64,000 bases of DNA, from assembly GCA_964521025.1 (NCBI GenBank), contig CAZFPK010000015.1, forward strand, positions 1 through 64,000, in the 5' to 3' direction. This document shows, piece by piece, positions 7,740 through 16,153 of this stretch. Within the stretch, counting starts at the first letter, position 1. Each line of letters starts with the position of its first letter. The notes under the pieces are model-generated. The model was given only the letters and a program-made list of their open reading frames with translations, made no database searches and had not been told where the DNA came from. This DNA comes from DRTC01 sp964521025. Its GTDB lineage: Bacteria > Cloacimonadota > Cloacimonadia > Cloacimonadales > TCS61. The position numbers and the translations under genes are program-made.

Positions 7740-8942
7740 TTAGATTTTTGCCTTGAGTTCTTCGGTTTTCTTTTGAGATAATTTTATTAATTCCTTGCCG
7801 CCGAAAATATATTTCCCTGAATTATGATCGTAAACATGAGCCATTCTTTCCGTACAGCAATAACATGGATCGACAGCAGCGAGAGCGATAGCAGCATCGG
7901 ATATCGTCTGACCAACCGCTGAAACCCTGAAAGTCGGAATATTAGCGTAACTCGGAGCTCGGACTTTATGACGAACCGGTCTGTTTGCTCCATCGGATTT
8001 CACAAAATGGAATACTTCTCCGCGTGGTGCTTCGTGATGCCCGATTCCCCAGCCGGGAGGAATTTCTTTGACTTTAGCTTTTATTCCCCCTTCTTTTTCT
8101 TTATCCAATCCATCGAGACATTGTTCGATAATTTTTATCGATTCATACATTTCGAGGAGACGAACCGCTGCTTTAGCAAAAACATCTCCTTCTTTTTGCG
8201 TTATGACTTTCCAATCCACTATATCGTAAGCTGCATAAGGATCGTCATGCCTGATGTCAGAAGGAACTCCGGAAGCTCTCGAAGTCGGGCCGACTGCTCC
8301 ATAATCGAGTGCATCCTGATAGGAAATGACTCCGACACCTTTTAACCTGGCATGTATTACCGGATCGTCCATCACTGCACCGACGAGCATATCGGTTTTT
8401 TCTTTTACGAGATCCAGGACTTTCCGTAATTCTTTTGACTGGTTTTCATCTATATCACGGCGTACACCACCGATGGTGAACATCGCATAACTATTCCTGT
8501 TTCCGGTGATCATCTCGAACATATCCAGAGTCGGTTCGCGGTATTTCCAACCCCACATAAATACAGTATTATATCCAAGAAAATGTCCGGCGAGTCCAAC
8601 CCACAAAAGATGACTGTGAATTCTCTCTAATTCACCCACGATCGACCTGATATATTTAGCTCTTACCGGAATTTCAACTTCGCCGATACTCTCGACAGCA
8701 TTTGCATAAGCAAAAGGATGGGATGTCGAACAAATACCGCAAATGCGTTCGACAACATAAAAGACCTGCTCAAAAGTTTTCTGTTCGCAAAGTTTTTCTA
8801 TTCCTCGATGGTTATAACCGGTTTCCCAAACAACTTTTTTCACGATTTCACCGTCGCAGTATAACCGGAAAAGTTCCGGTTCTTCCTGCAGAGGATGATA
8901 CGGACCGATCGGGATCATCGTACATTTATCTTTTTCACTCAT
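7740..8942 (-). CDS. Group 4 [NiFe] hydrogenase large (catalytic) subunit
   Basis: Catalytic subunit that binds the NiFe(CN)2CO site and reduces protons or oxidises H2. Both nickel-binding motifs are intact: ERICGICSTSH (Cys68, Cys71) and DPCYCCTER (Cys360, Cys363, with an extra Cys362). This separates it from the respiratory-complex and sulfur-reducing homologues, which lose these cysteines. After the arginine there is a 34-residue tail starting MAHV, as in HycE, which a maturation protease would remove. I start at the ATG at 8942, which has AGGTG six bases away. A GTG at 8951, immediately after the NuoC-like stop, would add three residues. Confidence 0.96.
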   Translation of the reverse strand: MSEKDKCTMIPIGPYHPLQEEPELFRLYCDGEIVKKVVWETGYNHRGIEKLCEQKTFEQVFYVVERICGICSTSHPFAYANAVESIGEVEIPVRAKYIRSIVGELERIHSHLLWVGLAGHFLGYNTVFMWGWKYREPTLDMFEMITGNRNSYAMFTIGGVRRDIDENQSKELRKVLDLVKEKTDMLVGAVMDDPVIHARLKGVGVISYQDALDYGAVGPTSRASGVPSDIRHDDPYAAYDIVDWKVITQKEGDVFAKAAVRLLEMYESIKIIEQCLDGLDKEKEGGIKAKVKEIPPGWGIGHHEAPRGEVFHFVKSDGANRPVRHKVRAPSYANIPTFRVSAVGQTISDAAIALAAVDPCYCCTERMAHVYDHNSGKYIFGGKELIKLSQKKTEELKAKI

Positions 8943-8951
8943 CTGTTTCAC

Positions 8952-9398
8952 CTATTCTTGAACTAAATTGTGTCTTCTTAACGGAAATTTGTGTTCGGTT
9001 TCATAACCGTCTTTCAATAACGGAACCAGATTAGGATGATGCAGAAAATCGATACCGAGAAGTTCGTGCATTTCTCTCTCTATCCACTCGATACCCTTAA
9101 CGACCGATACGAGAGATTCGACTTCCGGTTTTTCGTGCGGCATGAGAATGCGTGGGTTGATCATCAGACCGGTTTTATCATAACTGAAATGATAAACGAT
9201 TTCCATTCCTTCCCGCAATTCCGATCCGGAAGCAATCACATAACGGCAACCGAGATCTTTAAAGAGATATTCCCCGACCTCGAGCAAAGTATCAGTTTGG
9301 ATATACATTATTACTCGATTTTCGAGCCGTTTATCAAAAGATATGATTTTCTCACCAAATTTATCTTTTAAATTTTTCAGAATCTCATCTGTTTTCAT
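8952..9398 (-). CDS. NuoC-like 30 kDa hydrogenase subunit (HycE N-terminal/EchD type)
   Basis: A 148-residue soluble subunit of the peripheral arm. EREMHELLGIDFLHHPNLVPLL (residues 111-132, shown here in part as EREMHELLGI and HPNLVPLL) is the NuoC family signature, followed by KFPLRRHN near the end. In formate hydrogenlyase this domain is fused to the large subunit; here it is a separate gene ending one base before the large subunit reading frame. AAAAGGTTT lies upstream of the ATG. It docks small and large subunits and has no metal ligands of its own. Confidence 0.93.
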   Translation of the reverse strand: MKTDEILKNLKDKFGEKIISFDKRLENRVIMYIQTDTLLEVGEYLFKDLGCRYVIASGSELREGMEIVYHFSYDKTGLMINPRILMPHEKPEVESLVSVVKGIEWIEREMHELLGIDFLHHPNLVPLLKDGYETEHKFPLRRHNLVQE

Positions 9399-9404
9399 TT
9401 TTTA

Positions 9405-9562
9405 AACCTTTTTAACAGCGAACAATTGCGAACAAAGACGAACAATTCATTGAACAATGTTTCCTTTTGTTCGTTCTTGTTCGCATTTGTTCGCTGTTCA
9501 TCTTTTTCATCTTTTTAACTTAGATTCTTTTGTTCGTTTTTGTTCGCACTTGTTCGCTGTTT
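9405..9562. repeat. 10-bp phased CGAACAA / TTGTTCG repeats forming an inverted repeat
   Basis: The gap between the NuoB-like and NuoC-like genes is filled with GCGAACAA units spaced 10 bases apart at 9418-9450. The complementary TTGTTCG units run the other way at 9475-9505, with a third set at 9530-9562. The first two sets can pair into a long imperfect hairpin within the operon mRNA. I see no gene in it. Confidence 0.7.
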
Positions 9563-9563
9563 A

Positions 9564-9977
9564 TCATAATTTCGCTAATAACTTCACCACTGCGGAAAGC
9601 ATTGCTTCCGGTTTGGGAGGACAACCCGGCACATAAGCGGAAACAGGAACAACTTTATCGACAGGTCCATCAAAAGTATAACAATCTGTGAACATTCCAC
9701 CCGTGATCGCGCAGGTTCCGATCGCGATCACAACACATGGTTTTGGGGCTTGATCGTATATTTCTTTTAAGCGGCTCCTGGATTTTTTCGTAATACAACC
9801 GGAAACGAGAATGACATCTGCATGGCGAACACTGCCGACAAGTTTCATTCCGAATCTTTCCACATCGAAGCGAGGAGTCAGGCAATCAAGTATTTCTATA
9901 TCGCAATTATTACAGGAACTTCCGGCAAAATGGAACAGCCATAATGATTTTTTGAAACAATTCATTTTAAAGCTCAA
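9564..9977 (-). CDS. [NiFe] hydrogenase small subunit (NuoB/MbhJ/HycG-like), TTG start
   Basis: Electron-transfer subunit carrying the proximal [4Fe-4S] cluster next to the NiFe site. Motifs are SSCNNCDIE near the N-terminus, VSGCIT, AIGTCAITGG and VPGCPPKPE, giving the expected four cysteine ligands. I take TTG at 9977 as the start because AAGGAG sits six bases upstream. The ATG at 9965 would have that site 18 bases away, and the longer reading to 10028 has no support and overlaps the NuoH-like gene. The 137-residue length fits the short Ech/Mbh type. Confidence 0.93.
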   Translation of the reverse strand: MSFKMNCFKKSLWLFHFAGSSCNNCDIEILDCLTPRFDVERFGMKLVGSVRHADVILVSGCITKKSRSRLKEIYDQAPKPCVVIAIGTCAITGGMFTDCYTFDGPVDKVVPVSAYVPGCPPKPEAMLSAVVKLLAKL

Positions 9978-9987
9978 TTTTGTCTCC

Positions 9988-10917
9988 TTATAAACCGAAT
10001 AATGCAAGAACAACACCGGCGATAGCAAACAGGTTCATCCAGAGCCAGAAGAAACGCATTGCCTGATGGATCTTTACCCTTGGATTTGTATTCCTGATCA
10101 GCGTGATCAATAAAACGATCAGGAGAATTTTCAGGACCGACCATAAAATATGAATTCCTGTAAAATGCAATCCTGACATTAAAATCGAAATTACAAAAGC
10201 AGGTAAGATAAAAAGCATGATATATTTTGTCAGGATGATCATCGCATAGGGAGTTCCCGAATATTCGATAGTGATCCCATCGCAGATCTCGCCTTCTCCT
10301 TCCGGCATATCGAAAGGAACAAGAGCCAGTTTTGCCTGCATACACATCAAAGCAACGATGAATCCAAGAATTCCGGAAAGACTGCCGATAAAAGCACCGT
10401 TAGTTATTTGAGTGGTAATGATCTCTGATAATTTTATGCTCATATCTGCTTTGATAACAATCGACAAGAGAACGAGTAGAAATGGAATTTCATAACTCAT
10501 GATCAGTTTCATTTCACGCGATGCTCCGACATTTGCCAGCGGATTTCCCGATGCCAGCGCTCCGATAATATATGTTATGGAAGGAATATTCAATAAATAT
10601 ATCAGGCAGATGATATCCCCGGCAAATCCCGTAGTGATCCCCAGAGCAGGAAGAAGGATGAAAACTGCAGACATAGTTGCTCCAAAAAGAGCCAGAACAG
10701 GAGCAGTTAAAAAAGTGAGCTTCGAACCTCGAGCAGGAACGATCGTCTCTTTTACCAGTAATTTCACAAAATCATACAACGGCTGCAGGATCGGAGGACC
10801 TTGCCGAAATTGAACCCAGGCTGTAACTTTTCGGTCAAACCAGGATAAGAAACCGCCGATCACAGCTGAAAAGAGAAAACCCGGAAATATCAAAAAATAT
10901 AATAATTCTTTTCCCAT
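9988..10917 (-). CDS. NuoH-like membrane anchor subunit (MbhM/HycD)
   Basis: A 309-residue polytopic membrane protein that connects the peripheral arm to the antiporter modules. The conserved cytoplasmic segment FDMPEGEGEICDGITIEYSG (20 residues, near residue 235) matches the NuoH/HycD family, as does WFDRKVTAWVQFRQGP (about residues 27-42). The start at 10917 is preceded by AATGGAAAAAAA; a reading from 10965 adds 16 residues without a ribosome binding site. It ends 10 bases before the small-subunit start. Confidence 0.94.
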   Translation of the reverse strand: MGKELLYFLIFPGFLFSAVIGGFLSWFDRKVTAWVQFRQGPPILQPLYDFVKLLVKETIVPARGSKLTFLTAPVLALFGATMSAVFILLPALGITTGFAGDIICLIYLLNIPSITYIIGALASGNPLANVGASREMKLIMSYEIPFLLVLLSIVIKADMSIKLSEIITTQITNGAFIGSLSGILGFIVALMCMQAKLALVPFDMPEGEGEICDGITIEYSGTPYAMIILTKYIMLFILPAFVISILMSGLHFTGIHILWSVLKILLIVLLITLIRNTNPRVKIHQAMRFFWLWMNLFAIAGVVLALFGL

Positions 10918-10927
10918 TTTTTTTCCA

Positions 10928-10965
10928 TTCTTTAACAGCAAACAATAACGAACAAAAACTAACAA
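10928..10965. repeat. 10-bp phased AACAA repeats
   Basis: In plus-strand orientation the sequence reads TTAACAGCAAACAA, TAACGAACAA and AAACTAACAA, three units at 10-base spacing. It is a weaker copy of the repeat at 9405-9562 and again sits between two genes of the hydrogenase operon. Confidence 0.5.
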
Positions 10966-11031
10966 AATTTTTATTCATAATTGTTTCATTTATTATCCAT
11001 TCATAAAAAAATCACAATGCAAAGCAATGTA

Positions 11032-11529
11032 TTACTCATTATTCATAATATTTTCCCAGACAAAATCTTTGACCAGGACTTTTTCATTCAATTCATAAAT
11101 ATGTTCTTCTTCGTTCGCTTCCGTCTCGACTATCGAGATCGCTCCAGCAGGAGCGGTTTCCATACATTTGAGAGTTGTTGTGCTGTCATCCAGACCACAA
11201 TAATCACAGATTGATTTTTTGGAAGTAAATACATCGTTCATAATCGAACCGAAAGGACAGGCAGCAACACAGGACTGACAGGCAACACATAAATTTGAAA
11301 ACCTGGTAACAACTCCGTTTTCATCTTTATCCAACGCTTCTTCAGGGCAGACAGCGATGCAGGGAGAATCCTCACATTTGCGGCAGGTAAACATCATCAT
11401 TGCTATTTCGACCAGGTCTTTCATCCCGATATTCTGCGGATGATAATCATAAATGCATTTACCGAAATTGTATTTCCCGTTTTCTGTCTCTCTGAATTTT
11501 GCTAAATCAAGTAATATTTTTTTGCTCAT
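11032..11529 (-). CDS. HycB/HydN-like polyferredoxin
   Basis: A 165-residue soluble iron-sulfur protein. Cysteine motifs in order are CRKCEDSPCIAVCP (about residues 49-62), CVACQSCVAACP (about 81-92) and CDYCG with a later C in LKCMETAP (about 108-125). These suit three to four [4Fe-4S] clusters, as in HycB/HydN-type electron carriers. It lies between the HydG-like flavoprotein and the membrane subunits, so it is a plausible electron bridge between the NAD(P)H module and the hydrogenase. AAGAG in front of the ATG is a modest binding site. Confidence 0.9.
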   Translation of the reverse strand: MSKKILLDLAKFRETENGKYNFGKCIYDYHPQNIGMKDLVEIAMMMFTCRKCEDSPCIAVCPEEALDKDENGVVTRFSNLCVACQSCVAACPFGSIMNDVFTSKKSICDYCGLDDSTTTLKCMETAPAGAISIVETEANEEEHIYELNEKVLVKDFVWENIMNNE

Positions 11530-11553
11530 ATCGAACTCTTTTTTAAATAATAT

Positions 11554-12375
11554 TTATATCCAAATATCAGGATGATTTTTAATTTCATCATAAGTAAAAA
11601 CAGGACCATCTTTGCAGACAAAATAATCACCCAGCGCACAATGTCCGCATTTTCCCAAACCGCAGGACATATTTTTTTCCATGGAAAGATAGACATTTTC
11701 TTCCTTGCAGCCCTTTTCCAATAAAGTTAAAGTACCGAATTTCATCATGATAGGAGGACCGCACACAACTGAAACTACCTCATTCCAGTTGACATCCACT
11801 TTATCCAGCAGAACAGTAACGACGCCTTCCGATTCATTCCAGTCGCCTTCTGCTTTGTCAACGCTGCGGAGCAGATTAACATTTTTCTCTTTTGCCAGTT
11901 TTTCATACCAGTCTTTATAGATAAAATCCGAAGGAGTTTTCGCACCGAACAGGATATTGATTTTCTCGAATTTATCCGCTTCTTCCAGAAGGGCCAGGAT
12001 CAAACAGCGCAAAGGAGCAAGCCCGACACCGCCACCGAGAATGAGAAGTTCTTTACCGTAGAAATCTTCAACCGGATAGCCGCGACCGAAAGGTCCTCTG
12101 ATGCCGAGAATTTCCCCATCCTTCAGGTTGTGCATTTTATCGGTAACATAACCGGCTTTCATAATGGTCAGTTCCATTTTGTCTTTAATGTAGGGAGAAG
12201 AGGAAGGCGTGTATGGTGCTTCTCCGATACCATCGATGGTAACTTCGACGAACTGTCCCGTTTTGAACTCGAATTCCTGGTCGGAAGAAATGAAGAATGT
12301 TTTGATGAGAGGAGTTTCTTCCTCGACCTTATCGAGTTTATACTTCAATGGTTTATAAATATTTTTTCCAGGCAC
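11554..12375 (-). CDS. Sulfhydrogenase gamma/HydG-like FAD-[2Fe-2S] NAD(P)H oxidoreductase
   Basis: Flavoprotein of the ferredoxin-NADP reductase superfamily, resembling the gamma subunit of archaeal sulfhydrogenases and AsrB. Features in the 273 residues are an N-terminal FAD-binding barrel, the nucleotide-binding segment LLILGGGVGLAPLR (about residues 109-122), VCGPPIMM (about 204-211), and a C-terminal [2Fe-2S] motif MSCGLGKCGHCALG with a later FVCKDGPVF. The start is GTG at 12375 with AAGGAT upstream. It follows the HydB-like gene by 16 bases. Expected role: electron exchange between NAD(P)H and the iron-sulfur chain. Which pyridine nucleotide is used cannot be told from motifs alone. Confidence 0.9.
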   Translation of the reverse strand: MPGKNIYKPLKYKLDKVEEETPLIKTFFISSDQEFEFKTGQFVEVTIDGIGEAPYTPSSSPYIKDKMELTIMKAGYVTDKMHNLKDGEILGIRGPFGRGYPVEDFYGKELLILGGGVGLAPLRCLILALLEEADKFEKINILFGAKTPSDFIYKDWYEKLAKEKNVNLLRSVDKAEGDWNESEGVVTVLLDKVDVNWNEVVSVVCGPPIMMKFGTLTLLEKGCKEENVYLSMEKNMSCGLGKCGHCALGDYFVCKDGPVFTYDEIKNHPDIWI

Positions 12376-12391
12376 TTTTTTATCCTTGATT

Positions 12392-13384
12392 TTATTTACA
12401 AACTTCGATTATCACTTCATTTTTGTCGATTTTACCGATGCAGGCGGTAATACATCTTCCGCAGCCTGTACAGGCAATTTCACCGAACATGTCGGATTTA
12501 TGGACGAATTTACATAAATATCTGTTTTTTAAACGATTGTATATTTTTTTGAGAGGATCTTCCCCGGCAGCAACTCTTTCAAAAGCCGGATATTGGCAGG
12601 AATCCCAGTTTTTGATTTTCTCAAAATTCTCTTTATCTATTAATAGGAAACAATGACAGGTCGGACAGATGACTGCGCAAGCACCGCAGGAAACACAGGT
12701 TTTTGCATGTTTTTTCCAGATATCTTCTTCCGGTTTGAGAATTCCTCTTCGAGTCTTTTCAGCATCCGGTAAATCTTTGTTCTTTTCGTTGATGCCTTTT
12801 TTAATCTCATCTCTCTTTTCTTGAACTTCATCCGGCAGATTCTGAATTTCAGCAAGTTCGGATTTGAATTTTTCCAGAAAAGTCTCACCTTTTGGTGTGA
12901 GTGGACTGAAGATCATTTCATCATGGGCAAATGATTGAGCAATATCACAATTTTTTTGAGCAACCGGCTCGATCCCGTAAGTCGTGCAATGGCAGTTATC
13001 CTGGAAATTATAACAATCTGTGCCGATCAAAACCGTATTTTCACGATTTTGCTGGTAATATATATCGAGGAAATCTTCATCCAGGAAAATCTTATCGAGC
13101 AGATCGAGAGCAGAAAGATCGCAGGCTGGAACTCCAAAGATCAATCTTTGTTTTTTGCTGTCTTTATCTCTGATGACATTTTCCTTGATCGGAAACATAA
13201 ATGCTTTCAAGGGAGAAGTTGGTTTGCAGACATTGTAGGAAATTTTCGCAGCATTTTCGGGAGTTATTTTTTCATATTCTAAAAATTCTTCTGCGTAAAT
13301 GGGAGCAAAAACCTGGTAATCGGATGACAAATCTTTGAGAATGGTTTGCCATTTCTCAATTGGAACGGAGTATAATTTAGGCAT
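12392..13384 (-). CDS. Sulfhydrogenase beta/HydB-like 4Fe-4S protein (AsrA family)
   Basis: A 330-residue protein with the HydB/AsrA layout: an N-terminal domain containing FGVPACDLSALDLLD and GTDCYNF...CHC (extra cysteines), a charged central linker, then two ferredoxin motifs, CVSCGACAVICPTCHC and CTGCGRCITACIG. I start at 13384, where AAGGAAAGGAT precedes the ATG; a longer reading to 13471 overlaps the promoter region. It is the first gene of the operon and is paired with the HydG-like flavoprotein as in sulfhydrogenases. The usual HydA/HydD partners are replaced here by a group 4 membrane hydrogenase. Confidence 0.9.
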   Translation of the reverse strand: MPKLYSVPIEKWQTILKDLSSDYQVFAPIYAEEFLEYEKITPENAAKISYNVCKPTSPLKAFMFPIKENVIRDKDSKKQRLIFGVPACDLSALDLLDKIFLDEDFLDIYYQQNRENTVLIGTDCYNFQDNCHCTTYGIEPVAQKNCDIAQSFAHDEMIFSPLTPKGETFLEKFKSELAEIQNLPDEVQEKRDEIKKGINEKNKDLPDAEKTRRGILKPEEDIWKKHAKTCVSCGACAVICPTCHCFLLIDKENFEKIKNWDSCQYPAFERVAAGEDPLKKIYNRLKNRYLCKFVHKSDMFGEIACTGCGRCITACIGKIDKNEVIIEVCK

Positions 13385-13511
13385 ATATCCTTTCCTTTTA
13401 AAATTTTTCGTGGCAAAAGAAATTTCCGGTTTTTTCATGTCAAGGTTTTTAATTACTGAAATTACTTTCATTTACATAGATATTTTTGATACCTGTTAAC
13501 TTTTTCACTCT

Positions 13512-13540
13512 ATTATCTTTTTAGACAATAAGTTATTCAA
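13512..13540 (-). promoter_or_regulatory. Likely sigma70-type promoter of the hydrogenase operon
   Basis: On the minus strand TTGAAT (13540-13535) and GATAAT (13517-13512) are separated by 17 bases, about 130 bases upstream of the HydB-like start. This is the best candidate in the divergent intergenic region. A TTGACA at 13443-13438 has only TCTTTT at the right distance. Confidence 0.45.
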
Positions 13541-13579
13541 ACTGATCATGTAATATATTCTTTTAGAAGAAAATTTAAC

Positions 13580-13611
13580 TTGACTCCAATTTCTTTGAAA
13601 AAAGTTATACA
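13580..13611 (+). promoter_or_regulatory. Possible hypF promoter
   Basis: TTGACT (13580-13585) and TTATAC (13605-13610) are separated by 19 bases, 26 bases before the hypF ATG. The spacing is longer than ideal. It is divergent from the hydrogenase promoter, so the 165-base gap could carry shared regulation. Confidence 0.35.
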
Positions 13612-13636
13612 CGACTGAAATGGAGAAATCAATTAA

Positions 13637-15982
13637 ATGTTGAGAATAAAAATCAATGGGATCGTGCAGGGAGTTGGATTCCGTCCGTTCATTTATAAAC
13701 TTGCGATAGAACAGTCTTTGAAAGGATTTGTACTGAACTCCACCAACGGAGTTTTGATCGAAGCGCAAGGAGATTCCGTATCGCTTGAGACATTTGTTTC
13801 AAAAATTAAGAACAAACTTCCGCCTGCCGCTGAAATAAAACATTTTACAGTCGAAGAACTTCCAGATAAAAACTATTATAAATTCGTGATCAAATCCAGC
13901 TCCAAAACAGATGGCTCGACACTTATTTCTCCAGACCTGGCTGTCTGCGATGATTGTGTAAATGAATTTAATGATCCGGACGATCCCCGTTATCAATATG
14001 CTTTTATTAACTGTACGAATTGTGGTCCGAGATATTCGATCATCGAGGAAACTCCGTATGATCGACCGATAACTTCGATGAAACATTTTGAGATGTGTGA
14101 TTATTGTAAAGATGAATATACGAATCCGTTGGATCGCAGATTTCACGCTCAACCTGTTGCTTGCCCGACTTGCGGACCTCTTCTTATATTTTTGGACAAG
14201 AATTGGAATAAAAAGACTGGTGATCCAATCCAAAATACTGTCAAAGCTTTGAAGAGTGGAAAGATCGTTGGTATAAAAGGGATCGGTGGATTTCACATTG
14301 CGGTTGATGCAAGTAATTTTGAATCGGTTGAAAAGTTACGGAAAAAAAAGAATCGTCCGCACAAACCTTTTGCGGTGATGTGTTTTCCGGAAAGAATTCG
14401 AGAAATTGTGGAAATCACAGACGAACAACTGAAATTATTGAAATCTCCGGCAGCTCCGATATTGATCTTACAGAAAAAGATATCCAACCTCGTTCCCAAA
14501 CTCCTGTTTGGGAATAGTGATTTTCGTTCCCATACAGGGATTTGGGTACGAGATGAAAGAACAGACTTCTCCGCAGGAGCGGGGAAAGAGCGTTCCAACG
14601 CAGGAGCATTGGAACGAGGAAAAATCGCAGAAAATGTAGCTCCTCAAAATCCTAACATCGGTGTTTTCCTGCCTTATACTCCGCATCATTACCAGATCAT
14701 CAGCGAGGAACTTCCGTTTGTAATAATGACTTCCGGCAATCTGCACGATGAACCAATCGCTACGGATGAAAAAGATTTGCAGAAATTATGCGATTTTTTT
14801 CTGACTCATAATCGTCTTATTTTAAACCGTTCAGATGATTCTATTATACGCGCATCGAAACCTCAAAATATAATGATCAGAAGATCGAGAGGGTTTGTTC
14901 CGACTCCAAGGAAACTGCCGTTCAAAACAAAACAAACTCTCGGAGCAGGTGCGGAACTGAAGATCACTTTCGCTCTATCCAAAGATGATTCCCTGTTTTT
15001 ATCCCCTTATATCGGGAACAACAACAGTAAAGAAACGCTGGTTTTTTACACCGAAACTTTTGAGAAATACAAACGCTGGTTCAAACTCGAACCGGAATTG
15101 GTAGCCTGCGACCTGCATCCTGATTTTTTGACGACTCGTTTTGCAGAAAGTTTGAATCTTCCACTCATTAAAGTCCAGCATCATCATGCTCATATTGCGG
15201 CGATCATGGCCGAACATCATCTCGATGAACCGGTTATCGGGATTTCGTATGACGGAACAGGTTTCGGAATAGATGGAAAAATCTGGGGAGGAGAGATCCT
15301 GCTCGTCGAATATCAGAAATTCGAGCGTCTGTTTCACCTGAATTATATGCCTCTTCCCGGGGGAGATGCTGCCATCAAACATCCGATCAGGATCGCTTAT
15401 GCGTATCTCCAGGAATCAGGACTCGATCCGGCTTTTCTAACTAATATTTCCGCAATGGAAAAGAAAGTTATCCAAAAACAGTTACAGAATAATTTCAATA
15501 TTTTTCCAACTTCAAGCATTGGAAGATTGTTTGATTGTGTTGCTGCGATGTTAGGGCTCTTCCCTGAAGTAACTTTTGAAGCACAGTCCGCAATGGCTCT
15601 GGAATTTCTGTGTCAAAACAAACCTGTTCTCTCTGAAAAATCTTATTCTTATAATATAGACAATCGTATTATTACCATACAAGATTTAATTTCAGAGATT
15701 GTTGAAGATATTTCAACAAAGACCGCCCCGGAGATCATTGCTCGCAAGTTTCATCACACGATTTTGAGATTTACTTTAGATTGTGTGCAAAAAGCATATA
15801 AATTATCCGGTATCAAAAAAGTGGTTCTTTCAGGTGGCGTGATGCAGAATAAAATCATTTTGGAAGGTCTAAAAATAATTCTCGAAAAAAACGGATTTGA
15901 AGTTTTTCTGCCTTCGCAATTGACACCAAACGACGGTTCGATTTCTGTTGGTCAGGTTTTGATCGCGAATCGGAATTTATGA
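13637..15982 (+). CDS. hypF: Carbamoyltransferase HypF with an in-frame repeat insertion
   Basis: Makes the cyanide ligands of the NiFe site from carbamoyl phosphate, together with HypE. The 781-residue protein has the full domain order. These are an acylphosphatase domain (VQGVGFRPFIY, residues 10-20), two zinc fingers (C104/C107, C126/C129, C154/C157, C176/C179), a YrdC-like domain (about 205-380) and a Kae1-like domain with HHHAHIAAIMAEH and a late SSIGRLFDCVAA. Residues 285-328 (LVPKLLFGN to ALERG) interrupt the YrdC domain just before AENVAPQNP. They are the translation of palindromic repeats at 14489-14620, 132 bases, so the frame is kept. The gene opens the maturation cluster, divergent from the hydrogenase. 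Confidence 0.96.
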   Translation: MLRIKINGIVQGVGFRPFIYKLAIEQSLKGFVLNSTNGVLIEAQGDSVSLETFVSKIKNKLPPAAEIKHFTVEELPDKNYYKFVIKSSSKTDGSTLISPDLAVCDDCVNEFNDPDDPRYQYAFINCTNCGPRYSIIEETPYDRPITSMKHFEMCDYCKDEYTNPLDRRFHAQPVACPTCGPLLIFLDKNWNKKTGDPIQNTVKALKSGKIVGIKGIGGFHIAVDASNFESVEKLRKKKNRPHKPFAVMCFPERIREIVEITDEQLKLLKSPAAPILILQKKISNLVPKLLFGNSDFRSHTGIWVRDERTDFSAGAGKERSNAGALERGKIAENVAPQNPNIGVFLPYTPHHYQIISEELPFVIMTSGNLHDEPIATDEKDLQKLCDFFLTHNRLILNRSDDSIIRASKPQNIMIRRSRGFVPTPRKLPFKTKQTLGAGAELKITFALSKDDSLFLSPYIGNNNSKETLVFYTETFEKYKRWFKLEPELVACDLHPDFLTTRFAESLNLPLIKVQHHHAHIAAIMAEHHLDEPVIGISYDGTGFGIDGKIWGGEILLVEYQKFERLFHLNYMPLPGGDAAIKHPIRIAYAYLQESGLDPAFLTNISAMEKKVIQKQLQNNFNIFPTSSIGRLFDCVAAMLGLFPEVTFEAQSAMALEFLCQNKPVLSEKSYSYNIDNRIITIQDLISEIVEDISTKTAPEIIARKFHHTILRFTLDCVQKAYKLSGIKKVVLSGGVMQNKIILEGLKIILEKNGFEVFLPSQLTPNDGSISVGQVLIANRNL
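14489..14620. repeat. Palindromic repeat cluster inserted in hypF
   Basis: Four imperfect palindromes in a row: GTTCCCAAAC/GTTTGGGAA (about 14491-14513), GTTCCCATAC/ATTTGGGTAC (14525-14550), TTCTCCGC/GCGGGGAA (14567-14586) and CGTTCCAACG/CATTGGAACG (14591-14616). The first is the same family as the tandem units at 865-947. Total length is 132 bases, a multiple of three. Confidence 0.85.
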
Positions 15983-16073
15983 AAAACATCGGAATGTCCG
16001 CAGGTCTTCCGATTGTTGTTAGAATATAATCCAACATTCCGAAGAGTAAGCACATTCGGAAGTTGTAGGAAAA

Positions 16074-16124
16074 CCTTGAAAATGTTTCTTTCACGAAAAT
16101 CTTCTTGTTTAACACTTTCAAGGT
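16074..16124. repeat. CCTTGAAA...TTTCAAGG palindromic element, copy 1
   Basis: Begins CCTTGAAAATG and ends CACTTTCAAGGT, with AAATCTTCTTG in the middle. Near-identical to 19739-19788 and related to 16369-16434. It lies between hypF and the small antitoxin-like gene, whose start is 30 bases further on. Confidence 0.8.
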
Positions 16125-16153
16125 TGGGAAATTTTTTAAGGTTGTTTGAATAT

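Noticed and set aside
7740..8942. Respiratory complex I or sulfur reductase (Mbs/Mbx) instead of hydrogenase
   Set aside because: Both CxxC nickel motifs are intact and a maturation protease plus a full hyp set are adjacent, so the enzyme should carry a NiFe site.
13415..13443. TTGACA-N17-TCTTTT as the hydrogenase promoter (minus strand)
   Set aside because: The -10 element is poor. TTGAAT-N17-GATAAT at 13540-13512 is better.
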